From positions 1,725,001 to 1,789,000 of the forward strand of contig NZ_CP061080.1 of the NCBI RefSeq assembly GCF_014495845.1: a DNA stretch of 64,000 nucleotides, in the 5' to 3' direction. The notes beneath the pieces are model-generated. The model was not told the DNA's origin. It did not search any database and saw nothing but the letters and a program-made list of their open reading frames with translations. Made by a program: the position numbers and the translations under genes. Source of the stretch: Aquibium microcysteis. GTDB lineage: Bacteria > Pseudomonadota > Alphaproteobacteria > Rhizobiales > Rhizobiaceae. Of this stretch, positions 49,786 through 59,817 are shown piece after piece. How positions within the stretch are numbered: position 1 is the first letter of the stretch; the number at the start of each line of letters is the position of its first letter.

Positions 49786-50651
49786 GACGCGGTCTCCTCT
49801 GCCATTCCGCCTGCGACCATAGCATCGACCACCTTGAGCGCGTCGGCGTTCAAAGCGACATCGTGGACGCGAAAAATGTCGGCCCCGCTCAATCGCAGGA
49901 TCACGCTCGTGGCCGCCGTGCCGGCATCGCGGTCGGGTGCGTCGCGTCCCGTCACGTGGCCGATGAAGCGCTTGCGCGACGTGCCGACGAGCAGCGGCAA
50001 GCCGAGCGTGTGCAGTTCCCCGAACCGCCGCATCAGCGCGAAGTTCAGTTCCGCGCTCTCCTTTCCGAACCCGAAGCCCGGATCGAGGACGATGGCATCG
50101 TCGGCGATGCCCGCGGAGCGGGCGATCTCGAGAGACCGGTCCAGGAAGAGATGCTGGTCGCGGACGGGATCGGGATCGGCGTCGCGGCCGCGCCCGGTAT
50201 GCATGACGACCACGCCGGCGCCGGTCCGCGCCACCACCCCGGCCATGTCCGGATCGCGCTGCAGCCCCCACACGTCGTTGACGACGTGGGCACCGGCTTC
50301 GATCGCCAGACGGGCGGTCTCTGCGCGATAGGTGTCGACCGAGATCAGCGCGCCGGTGCGCGCGGCGACCGCGGCGATGACGGGAAGGATGCGGGCCTGC
50401 TCGTCCTCCGCCGTGACGGGCGTCCCGCCGGGGCGGGTCGATTCCCCGCCGATGTCGATGATGCGGGCACCGTCCTCCAGCATCGACGCCGCCTGCGCGC
50501 AGGCACGGCCGGGATCGAGGAAGCGGCCGCCGTCGGAGAAACTGTCCGGCGTGACGTTGAGGATGCCCATGACGACGGCGCGTCGGCCGAGATCGAGGGT
50601 GCGTCCATGGGCGAGCCGCCACGTCCGTTCCCGCCTGCGCATTCCACTCAT
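49782..50651 (-). CDS. folP: Dihydropteroate synthase
   Basis: 289 residues. Joins p-aminobenzoate to the pterin pyrophosphate; target of sulfonamides. Seen: VMGILNVTPDSFSDGG, DIGGESTRPGG, VVNDVWGLQ, DPGFGFGKESAELN and GTSRKRFIG. All signature segments are intact. Several in-frame ATGs (50657, 50651, 50642) are close; 50651 has CGGAA at useful spacing. Opens the leftward fol block; divergent from the DUF922 gene. Confidence 0.94.
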   Translation of the reverse strand: MSGMRRRERTWRLAHGRTLDLGRRAVVMGILNVTPDSFSDGGRFLDPGRACAQAASMLEDGARIIDIGGESTRPGGTPVTAEDEQARILPVIAAVAARTGALISVDTYRAETARLAIEAGAHVVNDVWGLQRDPDMAGVVARTGAGVVVMHTGRGRDADPDPVRDQHLFLDRSLEIARSAGIADDAIVLDPGFGFGKESAELNFALMRRFGELHTLGLPLLVGTSRKRFIGHVTGRDAPDRDAGTAATSVILRLSGADIFRVHDVALNADALKVVDAMVAGGMAEETAS

Positions 50652-50749
50652 CGTCATTTCCGGTACTCTGTCGTCCGTGCCTGCGCGGGCGCGATTGCCG
50701 TTGCGGCTTTTCGTCGTCTGGCGCATGCTGGCCTTAACGGGAAACGTCC

Positions 50750-51367
50750 ATGAAGAGAACGCTTCTTTTCGTCTGTGCTGGCCTTGTGGTGTGGGCGGGA
50801 GCGGGCTCCGCCCAGACCGTCTCGCGCAGCTATTCCTACTTCACGATCGGCGGGATCACGCTGCAGGAGATCGACGAGGAACTCTCGCGGCGCGGGCCCA
50901 GGGTGGCCTCCACCGGCAAGCGGCATCCCGGCGCGACGCAGATGCAGTTCGCGACCCGCTACACCTTCGCCAGCACGACGGAATGGTGCCGTATCCAGAA
51001 GGCGGCGGTGAACGTGAAGGCGACGATGATCCTGCCGCGCTGGCGCGCCCGCGGCCGTTCCGATCCCGATACCCGCCTGATCTGGGACACGCTGAGTTCC
51101 GACATCCGCCGTCACGAGGAATCGCACGTGCAGATCGCCAAGAGCCACGCCCGCAAGCTGGAGGAGGCGCTGGAGGCGATCGGCCGCCGCGATGACTGCG
51201 AAGCCGTGAAGGCGGCGGCCGGCACCGTCAGCGCCCGCATCCTGGCCGAACACGACGCCGCGCAGGACCGCTTCGACCGCATCGAGAGCATCAATTTCGA
51301 GAGCCGGATCACGCGTCTCATGACCTACCGCATGCAGCAGATCGAGGCGGGGCGTCTACCGGACTGA
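50750..51367 (+). CDS. DUF922 exported zinc-protease-like protein
   Basis: 205 residues. Signal peptide MKRTLLFVCAGLVVWAGAG..., then a DUF922 domain: YSYFTIGGITLQEIDEELSRRGP, and the HEESH motif (HEESHVQIAKSH), a short metal-site pattern related to HExxH. The family is predicted to be a periplasmic metalloprotease; activity is not shown here. Converges with fdxB. Confidence 0.82.
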   Translation: MKRTLLFVCAGLVVWAGAGSAQTVSRSYSYFTIGGITLQEIDEELSRRGPRVASTGKRHPGATQMQFATRYTFASTTEWCRIQKAAVNVKATMILPRWRARGRSDPDTRLIWDTLSSDIRRHEESHVQIAKSHARKLEEALEAIGRRDDCEAVKAAAGTVSARILAEHDAAQDRFDRIESINFESRITRLMTYRMQQIEAGRLPD

Positions 51368-51419
51368 AGCTCGGGGGCGTCCGTCCGCCACTGGTTGGCG
51401 AACCGGGTCGTCGCGGCCG

Positions 51420-51740
51420 TCAGGCCTGCCGCTCCGGAACGCGGACGACGAGACCGTCCAGTTCGTCACGCACCCTGATCTGGCAGGAGAGACGCGAGGT
51501 CGGCCGCACGTCGAAGGCGAAGTCGAGCATGTCCTCTTCCATCGCTTCCGGCTCTCCCGTCAGCGCGGTCCAGGCGTCGTCGACATAGACGTGACAGGTG
51601 GCGCAGGCGCAGGCTCCGCCGCACTCCGCCTCGATGCCGGGAACGGAGTTGCGGATCGCGTTCTCCATCACGGTCGAGCCGTTCTCGGCATTCACCTCGA
51701 ACCTCGTGCCGTCGAAAGCGATGTAGGTGATCTTGGTCAT
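51420..51740 (-). CDS. fdxB: 2Fe-2S ferredoxin (adrenodoxin type)
   Basis: 106 residues. Electron carrier. The cluster Cys lie in [14 protein letters not shown] (C-x5-C-x2-C, with one extra Cys) and in LSCQIRV. Opening [17 protein letters not shown] and acidic patch [16 protein letters not shown] are typical of the FdxB/adrenodoxin group used by Fe-S assembly or P450 systems. The ATG at 51740 gives the family length. Confidence 0.92.
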   Translation of the reverse strand: MTKITYIAFDGTRFEVNAENGSTVMENAIRNSVPGIEAECGGACACATCHVYVDDAWTALTGEPEAMEEDMLDFAFDVRPTSRLSCQIRVRDELDGLVVRVPERQA

Positions 51741-51837
51741 TCGGAGCGCCTCGGATTGTCCTGCCGAATTATCCGTTCCGACGCCCGAGTCAACCGCCCG
51801 CACGCAGCGGCGACCGCGGCACGCTGGCGCGCCGGCG

Positions 51838-52203
51838 TCAGCGGCTGATGGCCGAGACGAAATCGCGGACGTCGACGATCGCCTCCGCGAGGCTCCTGAC
51901 ATGGCTGCCGCTCGCCGGCTCGGACTCGAGCCTGTCGGCGATGTCGGCGACCCGGAAAGCTCCGATGCCGCGGGCCGAGCCCTTGAGGCCATGCGCCAGA
52001 AGCACCCGCTCCTGGACGGTCGCGCCTTCGAGGCGGTCGCCGACCACCTGCGCCTGGTGCAGGAACAGAGACAGCACCTCGCGCTCGAGATCGCGGTCGC
52101 CCATGGTCTGCCGCGACAGGTGGGCGAGATCGACCGGGCGCGCGCGCGAATGGCCGCAGGTTTCGCCACCGGGCATGGCGAAAGCCATGTTTTCCACACT
52201 CAT
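51838..52203 (-). CDS. Hpt domain phosphotransfer protein
   Basis: 121 residues. One histidine phosphotransfer domain with the phospho-His in [21 protein letters not shown], after an N-terminal [17 protein letters not shown] helix. Relays phosphate between a hybrid kinase and a response regulator; the partners are not adjacent. The ATG at 52203 is used; GTG 52215 and ATG 52212 are alternatives. Divergent from the giant GPR-like gene, with about 290 bases between. Confidence 0.85.
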   Translation of the reverse strand: MSVENMAFAMPGGETCGHSRARPVDLAHLSRQTMGDRDLEREVLSLFLHQAQVVGDRLEGATVQERVLLAHGLKGSARGIGAFRVADIADRLESEPASGSHVRSLAEAIVDVRDFVSAISR

Positions 52204-52494
52204 CGACGCCATCACGCTGCACTCGCCTTCAAAATGCCTGCCGCTCCACCGATACCCGCACCGGGTGGACGGCGAGTTAACGGGAAACCTCTCCTATGTG
52301 GCGGAATTCGGGCGCAAAATCCCAACGCACGTTAACCTTCTGTTTAAACTTTTACGCATCTCGCCGAATGCATGTTTCCTTTACCCGGGTGTGTCACTAC
52401 GATACGCGAACCGGGAGCACGCCGCGCAAGTGGCGGTCTTCGCATGGGGCTCCGCTAGAGTCTGAACGACGCGTTAGTACAGGGTTTTGAAGGC

Positions 52495-55400
52495 ATGGCT
52501 CGCAAACCGACGACGACCAGGAACCTCGAAACAGACGTCGACAAGGAGCTCGAAGAGGCTCTCGACGTGTCCTTCGGCGACGGGGAAATCGATCTCACCT
52601 CCTCGATGGAGGAACTCGAGGCGCAGATCTCGCTCGCCGCGGACGAACTGGCGCGCGAAGGCCGCGGTACCCAGGCACGTGCGAGGCAGCCGCAGGCGGC
52701 CCGGCCCGATCCCCGCCCCGCGGTCGCTCCCCGCCCGGCCCGCCCGGCGCCGGAGCGCAAGTCGGAGTTCCGTCCCGCGTCCAACGATTCCGCCGCACGC
52801 GGCGCCTCGCCCGCCTTCGCGCCGGCCAATGACGACCGCCAGAAGGATTTCGGCGCCCTGCTCGCGGCGCTGAACCGCGGCGGCTCGAACTCGATATACT
52901 GGATCGTCGCCGTCGCCTCCGTGGTGTGGATCGTCGGCGGCCTCGTGCTGGCCAACGGGCTCTATGGTCCCACGATCGCGCGTGCGGTCACGTTCTCCGA
53001 GATCGTCACCACGCCCGGCATCCTCGGCATCGCGGCCGGCGTCGTCATCCCCGTCATCCTCTTCTGGGCCTTCGCGCTGATGATCCGCCGCGCGCAGGAA
53101 ATGCGCCTGGCGGCCCAGTCGATGACGGCGATCGCCTACCACCTCAGCGAGCCCGAGGTCATCGCCCAGGACCGCGTGATGTCGATCGGCCAGGCCGTCC
53201 GGCGCGAGGTCAACGCCATGGGCGAAGGCATCGAGCGGACCCTGGCGCGGGCCGTCGAACTCGAGACGCTGGTGCATTCGGAGGTGAACGAGCTCGAACG
53301 CGCCTACACGGAGAACGAGCGCCGCATCCGCACCCTGGTCGACGGCCTCGGCAGCGAGCGCGAGGCCGTGGTGAGCCACGCCGAGCGCGTCCGCGCCTCG
53401 ATCGCCGGTGCCCACGAACTCATCCGCGACGAACTGAATTCGGCGACCGGCGTGATCCAGGAGATGGTCACGGGTGCGTCCGGCCACCTGACCTATACGA
53501 TCACCAATGCCGGCGAATCGCTGATCGAGCGCTTCAACGAGAGCGGCAGCGCGATCTACGGCGCGATCGACGAGCGCGTCGAGAGCATCACCGGCCGCCT
53601 GTCGACCTCCGGCGAAGCCTTCGCCAGCCTGCTCGACACGCGCATCGCCAAGCTGGTCGAAAGCACCGATTCGGCGACCGGGACGCTGTCGCAGCTGCTC
53701 GACCAGCGCACGCGGGGCATGGTGTCGCTGCTCGGCGGCGCCACCGAGACCTTCACGCGCGCCTTCGACGTGCGCATCGACGCCATCGAGCGCACGCTGG
53801 CGGAACGCGGCCAGTCGCTGATCAGCGAGTTCGAGACCCGCGCCGAAGCACTTGACACGGGTACCGAGAAGCTGAACGCGGCGCTGGAAGCACGGTCGCG
53901 CCAGATCAACGAGGCGCTCGCCGAACGGACCCGCGAGATCGCGGACGTGTTCCGCTCGGGCGTCCACGAGATCTCCACCGCCGCCGACCAGAGCCGCACG
54001 AAGATCGAATCGCAGATGAGCGAACTGGTCACGTCGACGTCGACGATCCTGGAGGCGCGCGCCAACGAGTTCGGCGATCGCCTGGAGGAGGGCCGCAGCC
54101 GCCTGACCGAACAGCTGGACGTCGACCTGCGCCACCTGCAGGACGCGCGCGGCGAACTCACGCGTACCCTGGAAGGGGACATCAGCGCCCTCGACAGCGC
54201 CCTGAGCACGCAGGTCGACAAGCTCTCCGTCAGCCGCGAGGCGTTCTCGCGTTCTCTGGAGCGCGAAATGGCCGGCATCGACACGCTGGTGGCCTCCAGC
54301 CTCGACCGGCTGTCGCAGGGCCGCGGCAACGTCGTCAAGGCGATGCAGGGCGAGATCGCCAACGTCGAGGAAGCCTTCTCGGCAAGCCTCAACAAGCTCG
54401 TGGAGGGCCGCAGCGCCCTCACCTCGGCGCTCAACGCCGACCTGCAGAACCTCCAGACCGCGCGCGGCGAGATCGACGACTCCGTCGTCGGCCACATCGG
54501 CAAGCTCGCCGAAGGCCGCAAGCTCTTCCGCAAGGCGCTCGAGGAGGATCTCGGTCACCTGGCCCAGACGCGATCGGAGATCGACGAGGTCATCGCCAAC
54601 CACGTCGGCAAGCTGGCCGACGGGCGGTCGACGCTGACCACCGCGCTCGAGAAGGACCTTGCGACGGTGGGCGAGTTCGTCGCCAACCAGATCGCCAAGC
54701 TCGACGAAGGCCGCACCACGCTGAATGCAGCCTACCAGGAGGATCTCCGCCGCCTCGGTGAGACCCGCGCCGAGATCGACGCCGCCGCCGCCGCACATCT
54801 GGAGCGCCTCGCGGCGAGCCGCGGATCGCTCACGCAGGCGCTGAAGAACGAGCTGGCGGAAGTCGCCCAGTCCGTCGCCGACCATCTCGACCGGATGGCG
54901 GACGGGCGCACGAGCCTCTCGGCCTCCGTCAAGGAAGACATCGTCACAATCGAGGAAGTCGTGGCGCGGCAGATCGAGAAGATCTCCGAAGGCCGCATCA
55001 CCCTGGCCGACGCGCTGCAGAGCGACCTGTCTCAGGTGGCCGGCGCCATCGCGCAGCATCTCGACCGCATGGCCGATGCCCGTTCCACGCTGAACGAATC
55101 GATTACCGGCAGCATCGCCGAGATCGAGGGTTCGGTGGACCGCCAGATCGGCAAGCTCACGGAGAACCGCAGCCTGCTGACCCAGGCGCTCGAAGGCGAC
55201 CTCGCCAATATCTCCGCCGCGCTGTCGCAGCACGTCGACAAGATCGCCGAGGGCCGCGGCATGCTCAAGGGCGCCCTGAGCGAGGACATGGAACGGCTGG
55301 AGCAGGCACGCTCCGAACTTGACGGGCTGGTCATCGGCCACATCGGCAAGCTCGCCGAGGGGCGCAAGCTCTTCAAGAAGGCGCTCGACGAGGACCTGGG

Positions 55401-58400
55401 CAGGCTCGCCGGCGCCCGCACCGAGATCGACGACGTGGTCGCCGGTCACGTGGCGAAGCTCGCGGAAGGGCGGTCGACGCTGTCCCAGGCGCTCGACACC
55501 GATCTGCGGCAGATCCATGACGCCCGCTCCGGGATCGAAACCATCGTGTCGGACCAGCTCGCGCGAATTTCGCAGGGACGCGACGAACTCACCCGCGCCA
55601 TGGAGGCCGATCTCAACCGCCTGGGCGAGACCAGGGATCTGCTGGACCGCGCCGTGGCGGAGCAGATCGGCCGCCTCGCCGACAGCCGCGGCATCCTGAC
55701 CAGCGCCCTGGACGAGGACCTGTCCAAGCTCGCCGACACCCGCGCGATGATCGATTCGGTCGTGCGCGAACACATCGAGACCTTCGCCAACCGCAGGCAG
55801 GAACTGACGGCGGCGCTGGGTGCGGACCTCGCCCAGATCTCCGGTGCGAGCGAGGCCATCGACGGCTCCGTGACCGCACAGGTGAGCAAGCTCGCCGAAG
55901 CGCGCAACATCATGACGCGCGCGCTCGAGCAGGACATGCTGAAGCTCGGCGAAACGCGCGCGGCGATCGACGCGGCCCTGCAGGCTCATCTGGGCCTCCT
56001 GGCATCGAGCCGCAGCGAACTCACCGACGCCCTGTCGAGCGACGTCGAGCGTATCGACGAGGCGTTCCGCAGGCAGACCGGCGTCATCGAGGAGCGCACC
56101 GAAACCATGCAGCGGGCGCTCAACGCGGGCATCGAGAACGTGCGCAGCGCGATCGAGAACAGCGCGATCGTGGTCGCGGGGTCGCTGCGCGACAAGATGG
56201 CCGAGGTCACCTCCAGGCTCACCGACGAGGCCGGGCGCATCTTCTCCGAGGCCGACCAGCAGTTCGCGAACCGGATCGACCTCACCTCCAACGTCCTGGC
56301 CGAGCGGGCGACCGACTTCGCCTCGACCTTCGACGAGGCCGAACGCCGTCTGGCCGAGCGCGTCAACCTGACCGGCGAGAACCTGACGCAGCGTGCGACG
56401 GAACTGTCGGGCGTGTTCGACGAAGCCGACCGCCGGCTCGCCGATCGGGCCGGCCAGACCGCGATCGTGCTCACCACCCGCGCCGAGGAGATCGCGCGCA
56501 GCTTCGAGGAGGCCGATCATCGCCTGCTCGCCCGTGCCGAGAGCACGGCGCGCACGCTGGAGGAACGTTCGCAGGGCATCGCGAACGCCTTCGACGACGC
56601 CGAACGCCGCATCTATGCGCGCGCCGAGGAGACCACGCAGTCGCTGCTCGAACATTCCAAGGGCATCGCCGGGGCCTACGAGCAGGCCGAACGGCGCATG
56701 ATCGAGCGCGCCGACGAGACGGCCGCGCGCCTCACCGAACGCTCCGCCACCATCGCCGTGGCCTTCGAGGAAGCCGAGAGCCGGATGTTCTCGCGCGCCG
56801 AGGAGAGCGCCGGCACGATCGCCGCCCGCTCGCGCGACATCGTCGGCGTGTTCGACGAGGCCGAGGAGCGTCTGATGGCGCGGGTCGGCGAGACGTCGGC
56901 CGCCCTGTCCGACAAGGCGAAGGAAGTCGTCTATGCCTTCTCCGAAGTCGAGGACAGCCTGGTCAAGCGGGCCGACCGCACGACGGGCACGCTGATCGAC
57001 CGCTCCAAGGAGATCATCGAGGCCTATGCACAGGCCGAGGAGGATCTCTCTGCCCGGATCGACCAGACCGCCACGAACCTGATCGACCGCACCAAAGCCG
57101 TCACGGGCATCTTCGACGATTCCAGCCGCGTGCTGTTCCAGCGGGCGCAGACCACGGTCGACGCCCTCACCGAGCGGGCCGGTGCGGTGGCCGACATCTT
57201 CGACGAATCCAGCCGCATCGTGATGCAGAAGGCCGAGAGCACCGTCGAAGCGCTGACCGAAAGGGCGAGCGCGATCGCCGGCATCTTCGACGAGTCGAGC
57301 CGCGTCGTCGTCCAGCGTGCGGAGACCACCGTCGAGGCGCTGACCGAACGCGCCGGCGCGATTTCCGGCATCTTCGACGAATCAAGCCGCGTCCTCGTCC
57401 AGCGGGCGGAGACCACGACCGAGGCGCTGACGGAACGCGCCAGCGCGATTTCCGGCATCTTCGACGAATCAAGCCGCGTCCTCGTCCAGCGGGCGCAGAG
57501 CACGGCGGAAGCGCTCACCGAGCGTGCCGCCGCCATCGCCGGCGTCTTCGACGAGTCGAGCCGCGTCGTGCTCCAGCGGGCCGAAACATCCGCCGAGGCG
57601 CTCACCGAGCGCGCGAACGCGCTGGCGGGGGTCTTCGACGAATCCGGCAGGGCCGTGATCCAGCGGGTGGAAGCGTCGGTCGACTCGCTCACCGAACGGG
57701 CGAGTGCGCTCGCGGGCATCTTCGACGAATCCAGCCGCCTCGTGGTTCAGCGTGCGGAAACGACGGTGGACTCGCTCGCCCAGCGTGCCGGAGCCGTGGC
57801 CGACATCTTCGCGGATGCCGATCGCCGCATCGCCGCCCGGGCACAGCTCAGTGCCGAGGAGCTGCGCGAGCGCGCAGCCCAGATCGAGGCCTCTATGTCC
57901 AACGTCGAGGCACGCCTCGAGGCGAGCGCCGAAGTGGTCGCCGGCCGCATCAACGAGCAGGTCGCGAATGTCGAGGGCATGCTGGCGGCGAGCTCCGAAC
58001 GGATGGGCCAGGCGCTCGTGGAGCAGGTCGCCCGGACCGAGACGCAGCTCGTCTCGCGCGCCAACGTCATCGCCGAGACCTTCTCGGCCGTGAACCAGCA
58101 CATCGAGCAGAGCACCTCGGAAGCGGCAGCGACCCTCGACGGCCGCACCCGCGAGTTCAACGAGATGCTGGCCAGCCGTGCTTCCGACATCGGCCGCGTC
58201 ATCGACGAGAAGGGACGCCCGCTCATCGAGAAGTTCGTCGAGAGCGGCGGCGATCTGCAGAAGGGCCTCGAGGCCGCCACGCAGAAGGCCACCGACACGC
58301 TGCGCGCCGAGAATGCGGCGCTGGTCAACGCCCTGGCGTCCCGCACCGCGGAGACGCTTGCGGCGATGGAGGGCGCGCGCGTCTCCCTGTCGGGCAACGT

Positions 58401-59817
58401 CAACGAGCTGCTCGACCGGCTGACCCGTTCGAACGTCCAGCTGGGAGAGCTTGTGGGGCTCGCCGAAAGAAACCTCGGCGCGATCGACGGCCGCCTCGTC
58501 GACACCACGCGCAGCTTCAGCGCCTCGGCCGAGAAGGCGTCGGAAACCTTCAGCAGTTCGGCCCGGATGATCGACACCAATGCCAACCGCCTGACGGAGA
58601 TCTCCTCGCAGACGCTCCGCGAGGTGGCGGCCATCGCCAGTCGCTTCGACGAGCATGGCCGCCTGCTGGCCCAGGCGCGCGACATGCTCGGCTCGGCGCA
58701 GTCCAGCCTCTCCACCACGATGGAGGAGAGACAGCAGGCGCTGGAGCAGCTCTCGGTCGGCCTCGTCAAGAAGTCCGAGGACATCGAGCGCATGATGCGC
58801 TCCTTCGAAGGCATCGTCAGCAAGGCGATGGAGAAGGTCGAGGGCCGCACCATGGCGTCGACGCAGCAGATTCGCGACGCCATCACCGACGTCATCGAAG
58901 CGGCGACGGACCGGTTCGCGGGCGCCACCGAGGAGATCCGCCGGACTGCTGGCGCCATCCGCAGCGAACTGGAGGACACGCGCACCGAACTGAAGCGCGG
59001 CGTCCTGCAGCTGCCGGAAGAGGCGCGCGAATCGACGGGAGCCATCCGCCGGGCGGTCGGCGAGCAGATCGCGGCGCTGAAGGAACTCGCCGACATCGTC
59101 GCCAAGTCCGGGCGGATGTACGACGCCACGCCGGCTCCGCGACCTGCAGCCCCTGCCCCGCAGCCGGCCGCCGTGGCCCCGCAGCCCGCCCGTGCCGCGG
59201 CACCGCAGCCGCAGCCGCAGCCGCAACAGCCCGTGCGTCAGGCGGCGGAGCCGCAGGCCCGCGCTCCCGAGCCGCAGCCCGCGGCTGCACCTGCGCTGCG
59301 CGGTACGGTGGAGCCCGCCGCCGCCCCGGCGCCTGCCGCACGCGATGCGGGGCAGCAGGACGGCTGGGTCCAGAACCTGCTGCGCAGGGCCTCGCAGGAC
59401 GAGGCTCCCGCCGCTTCGCAGGCCGCACCGGCCACGCCGGCAGCCCCCGCACAGCCCCGCCGGCCGCAGTCCAGCGTGGTGGAATCGCTGAACACGCTGT
59501 CGGGCGACATCGCGCGGGCCATCGACCACGAGGCTTCGGTCGAACTGTGGCAGCGATACCGCCGCGGCGAGCGCAACGTCTTCAGCCGCCGGCTGTATAC
59601 GCTGAAAGGTCAGCAGACCTTCGACGAAATCCGCCGGAAGTATCAGTCAGACGCAGACTTCCGGACGGCGGTGGACCGCTACTGCGAGGATTTCGAGAAG
59701 CTGCTTCAGGACGTGGCCCGCAACGACCGCGACCAGACGGTGACGCAGACCTACCTGACGTCGGACACCGGCAAGGTCTACACCATGCTGGCCCATGCCA
59801 GCGGTCGCCTTCGCTGA
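52495..59817 (+). CDS. Giant membrane-anchored coiled-coil protein, Growth Pole Ring (GPR)-like
   Basis: 2,440 residues. An acidic then Pro/Ala-rich N-terminal region (1-130), two membrane helices (about 133-154 and 174-197), then nearly 2,000 residues of alpha-helical repeats. Residues 573-1222 are 20 gapless units of exactly 29 or 36 residues; 1253-1803 are 19 gapless 29-residue units. A further helical part, a Pro/Ala/Gln-rich linker (about 2210-2310) and a conserved basic end (RRYRRGERNVFSRRLYTLKG-like, shortened) follow. Size, two N-terminal helices and the apolipoprotein-like repeats match Agrobacterium GPR, which forms a ring at the growth pole. The ortholog call is inference. A terminator follows at once. 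Confidence 0.85.
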   Translation: MARKPTTTRNLETDVDKELEEALDVSFGDGEIDLTSSMEELEAQISLAADELAREGRGTQARARQPQAARPDPRPAVAPRPARPAPERKSEFRPASNDSAARGASPAFAPANDDRQKDFGALLAALNRGGSNSIYWIVAVASVVWIVGGLVLANGLYGPTIARAVTFSEIVTTPGILGIAAGVVIPVILFWAFALMIRRAQEMRLAAQSMTAIAYHLSEPEVIAQDRVMSIGQAVRREVNAMGEGIERTLARAVELETLVHSEVNELERAYTENERRIRTLVDGLGSEREAVVSHAERVRASIAGAHELIRDELNSATGVIQEMVTGASGHLTYTITNAGESLIERFNESGSAIYGAIDERVESITGRLSTSGEAFASLLDTRIAKLVESTDSATGTLSQLLDQRTRGMVSLLGGATETFTRAFDVRIDAIERTLAERGQSLISEFETRAEALDTGTEKLNAALEARSRQINEALAERTREIADVFRSGVHEISTAADQSRTKIESQMSELVTSTSTILEARANEFGDRLEEGRSRLTEQLDVDLRHLQDARGELTRTLEGDISALDSALSTQVDKLSVSREAFSRSLEREMAGIDTLVASSLDRLSQGRGNVVKAMQGEIANVEEAFSASLNKLVEGRSALTSALNADLQNLQTARGEIDDSVVGHIGKLAEGRKLFRKALEEDLGHLAQTRSEIDEVIANHVGKLADGRSTLTTALEKDLATVGEFVANQIAKLDEGRTTLNAAYQEDLRRLGETRAEIDAAAAAHLERLAASRGSLTQALKNELAEVAQSVADHLDRMADGRTSLSASVKEDIVTIEEVVARQIEKISEGRITLADALQSDLSQVAGAIAQHLDRMADARSTLNESITGSIAEIEGSVDRQIGKLTENRSLLTQALEGDLANISAALSQHVDKIAEGRGMLKGALSEDMERLEQARSELDGLVIGHIGKLAEGRKLFKKALDEDLGRLAGARTEIDDVVAGHVAKLAEGRSTLSQALDTDLRQIHDARSGIETIVSDQLARISQGRDELTRAMEADLNRLGETRDLLDRAVAEQIGRLADSRGILTSALDEDLSKLADTRAMIDSVVREHIETFANRRQELTAALGADLAQISGASEAIDGSVTAQVSKLAEARNIMTRALEQDMLKLGETRAAIDAALQAHLGLLASSRSELTDALSSDVERIDEAFRRQTGVIEERTETMQRALNAGIENVRSAIENSAIVVAGSLRDKMAEVTSRLTDEAGRIFSEADQQFANRIDLTSNVLAERATDFASTFDEAERRLAERVNLTGENLTQRATELSGVFDEADRRLADRAGQTAIVLTTRAEEIARSFEEADHRLLARAESTARTLEERSQGIANAFDDAERRIYARAEETTQSLLEHSKGIAGAYEQAERRMIERADETAARLTERSATIAVAFEEAESRMFSRAEESAGTIAARSRDIVGVFDEAEERLMARVGETSAALSDKAKEVVYAFSEVEDSLVKRADRTTGTLIDRSKEIIEAYAQAEEDLSARIDQTATNLIDRTKAVTGIFDDSSRVLFQRAQTTVDALTERAGAVADIFDESSRIVMQKAESTVEALTERASAIAGIFDESSRVVVQRAETTVEALTERAGAISGIFDESSRVLVQRAETTTEALTERASAISGIFDESSRVLVQRAQSTAEALTERAAAIAGVFDESSRVVLQRAETSAEALTERANALAGVFDESGRAVIQRVEASVDSLTERASALAGIFDESSRLVVQRAETTVDSLAQRAGAVADIFADADRRIAARAQLSAEELRERAAQIEASMSNVEARLEASAEVVAGRINEQVANVEGMLAASSERMGQALVEQVARTETQLVSRANVIAETFSAVNQHIEQSTSEAAATLDGRTREFNEMLASRASDIGRVIDEKGRPLIEKFVESGGDLQKGLEAATQKATDTLRAENAALVNALASRTAETLAAMEGARVSLSGNVNELLDRLTRSNVQLGELVGLAERNLGAIDGRLVDTTRSFSASAEKASETFSSSARMIDTNANRLTEISSQTLREVAAIASRFDEHGRLLAQARDMLGSAQSSLSTTMEERQQALEQLSVGLVKKSEDIERMMRSFEGIVSKAMEKVEGRTMASTQQIRDAITDVIEAATDRFAGATEEIRRTAGAIRSELEDTRTELKRGVLQLPEEARESTGAIRRAVGEQIAALKELADIVAKSGRMYDATPAPRPAAPAPQPAAVAPQPARAAAPQPQPQPQQPVRQAAEPQARAPEPQPAAAPALRGTVEPAAAPAPAARDAGQQDGWVQNLLRRASQDEAPAASQAAPATPAAPAQPRRPQSSVVESLNTLSGDIARAIDHEASVELWQRYRRGERNVFSRRLYTLKGQQTFDEIRRKYQSDADFRTAVDRYCEDFEKLLQDVARNDRDQTVTQTYLTSDTGKVYTMLAHASGRLR
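54211..56160 (+). repeat. Repeat array A in the giant gene: 20 units of 29 or 36 residues
   Basis: Units start with a pattern such as QVDKL, HIGKLAEGR or HLDRMADGR and continue S-x-L-x-x-A-L-x-x-D-L. Ten units are 29 residues and ten are 36, the difference being one added heptad (typically AR-x-EID-x). They follow each other without gaps for 650 residues. Confidence 0.85.
56251..57903 (+). repeat. Repeat array B in the giant gene: 19 units of 29 residues
   Basis: Nineteen consecutive 87-base units with no length change, from ADQQFANRIDLTSNV to the unit ending EASMSN. Units 11-18 share (S/G)SR-x-x-x-QR-x-x-(T/S)-x-x-(A/S)L-(T/A)-(E/Q)RA. Bases 57356-57408 and 57443-57495 are identical, so the array has expanded or converted recently. 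Confidence 0.9.

Noticed and set aside
52332..52347. CtrA-like box TTAA...TTAA ahead of the giant gene
   Set aside because: The two TTAA half-sites are eight bases apart; the known CtrA site has seven. No second site supports it.
52474..56655. 1,393-codon minus-strand frame over the giant gene
   Set aside because: Antisense of the repeat array; its own repeats simply mirror those of the coding strand.
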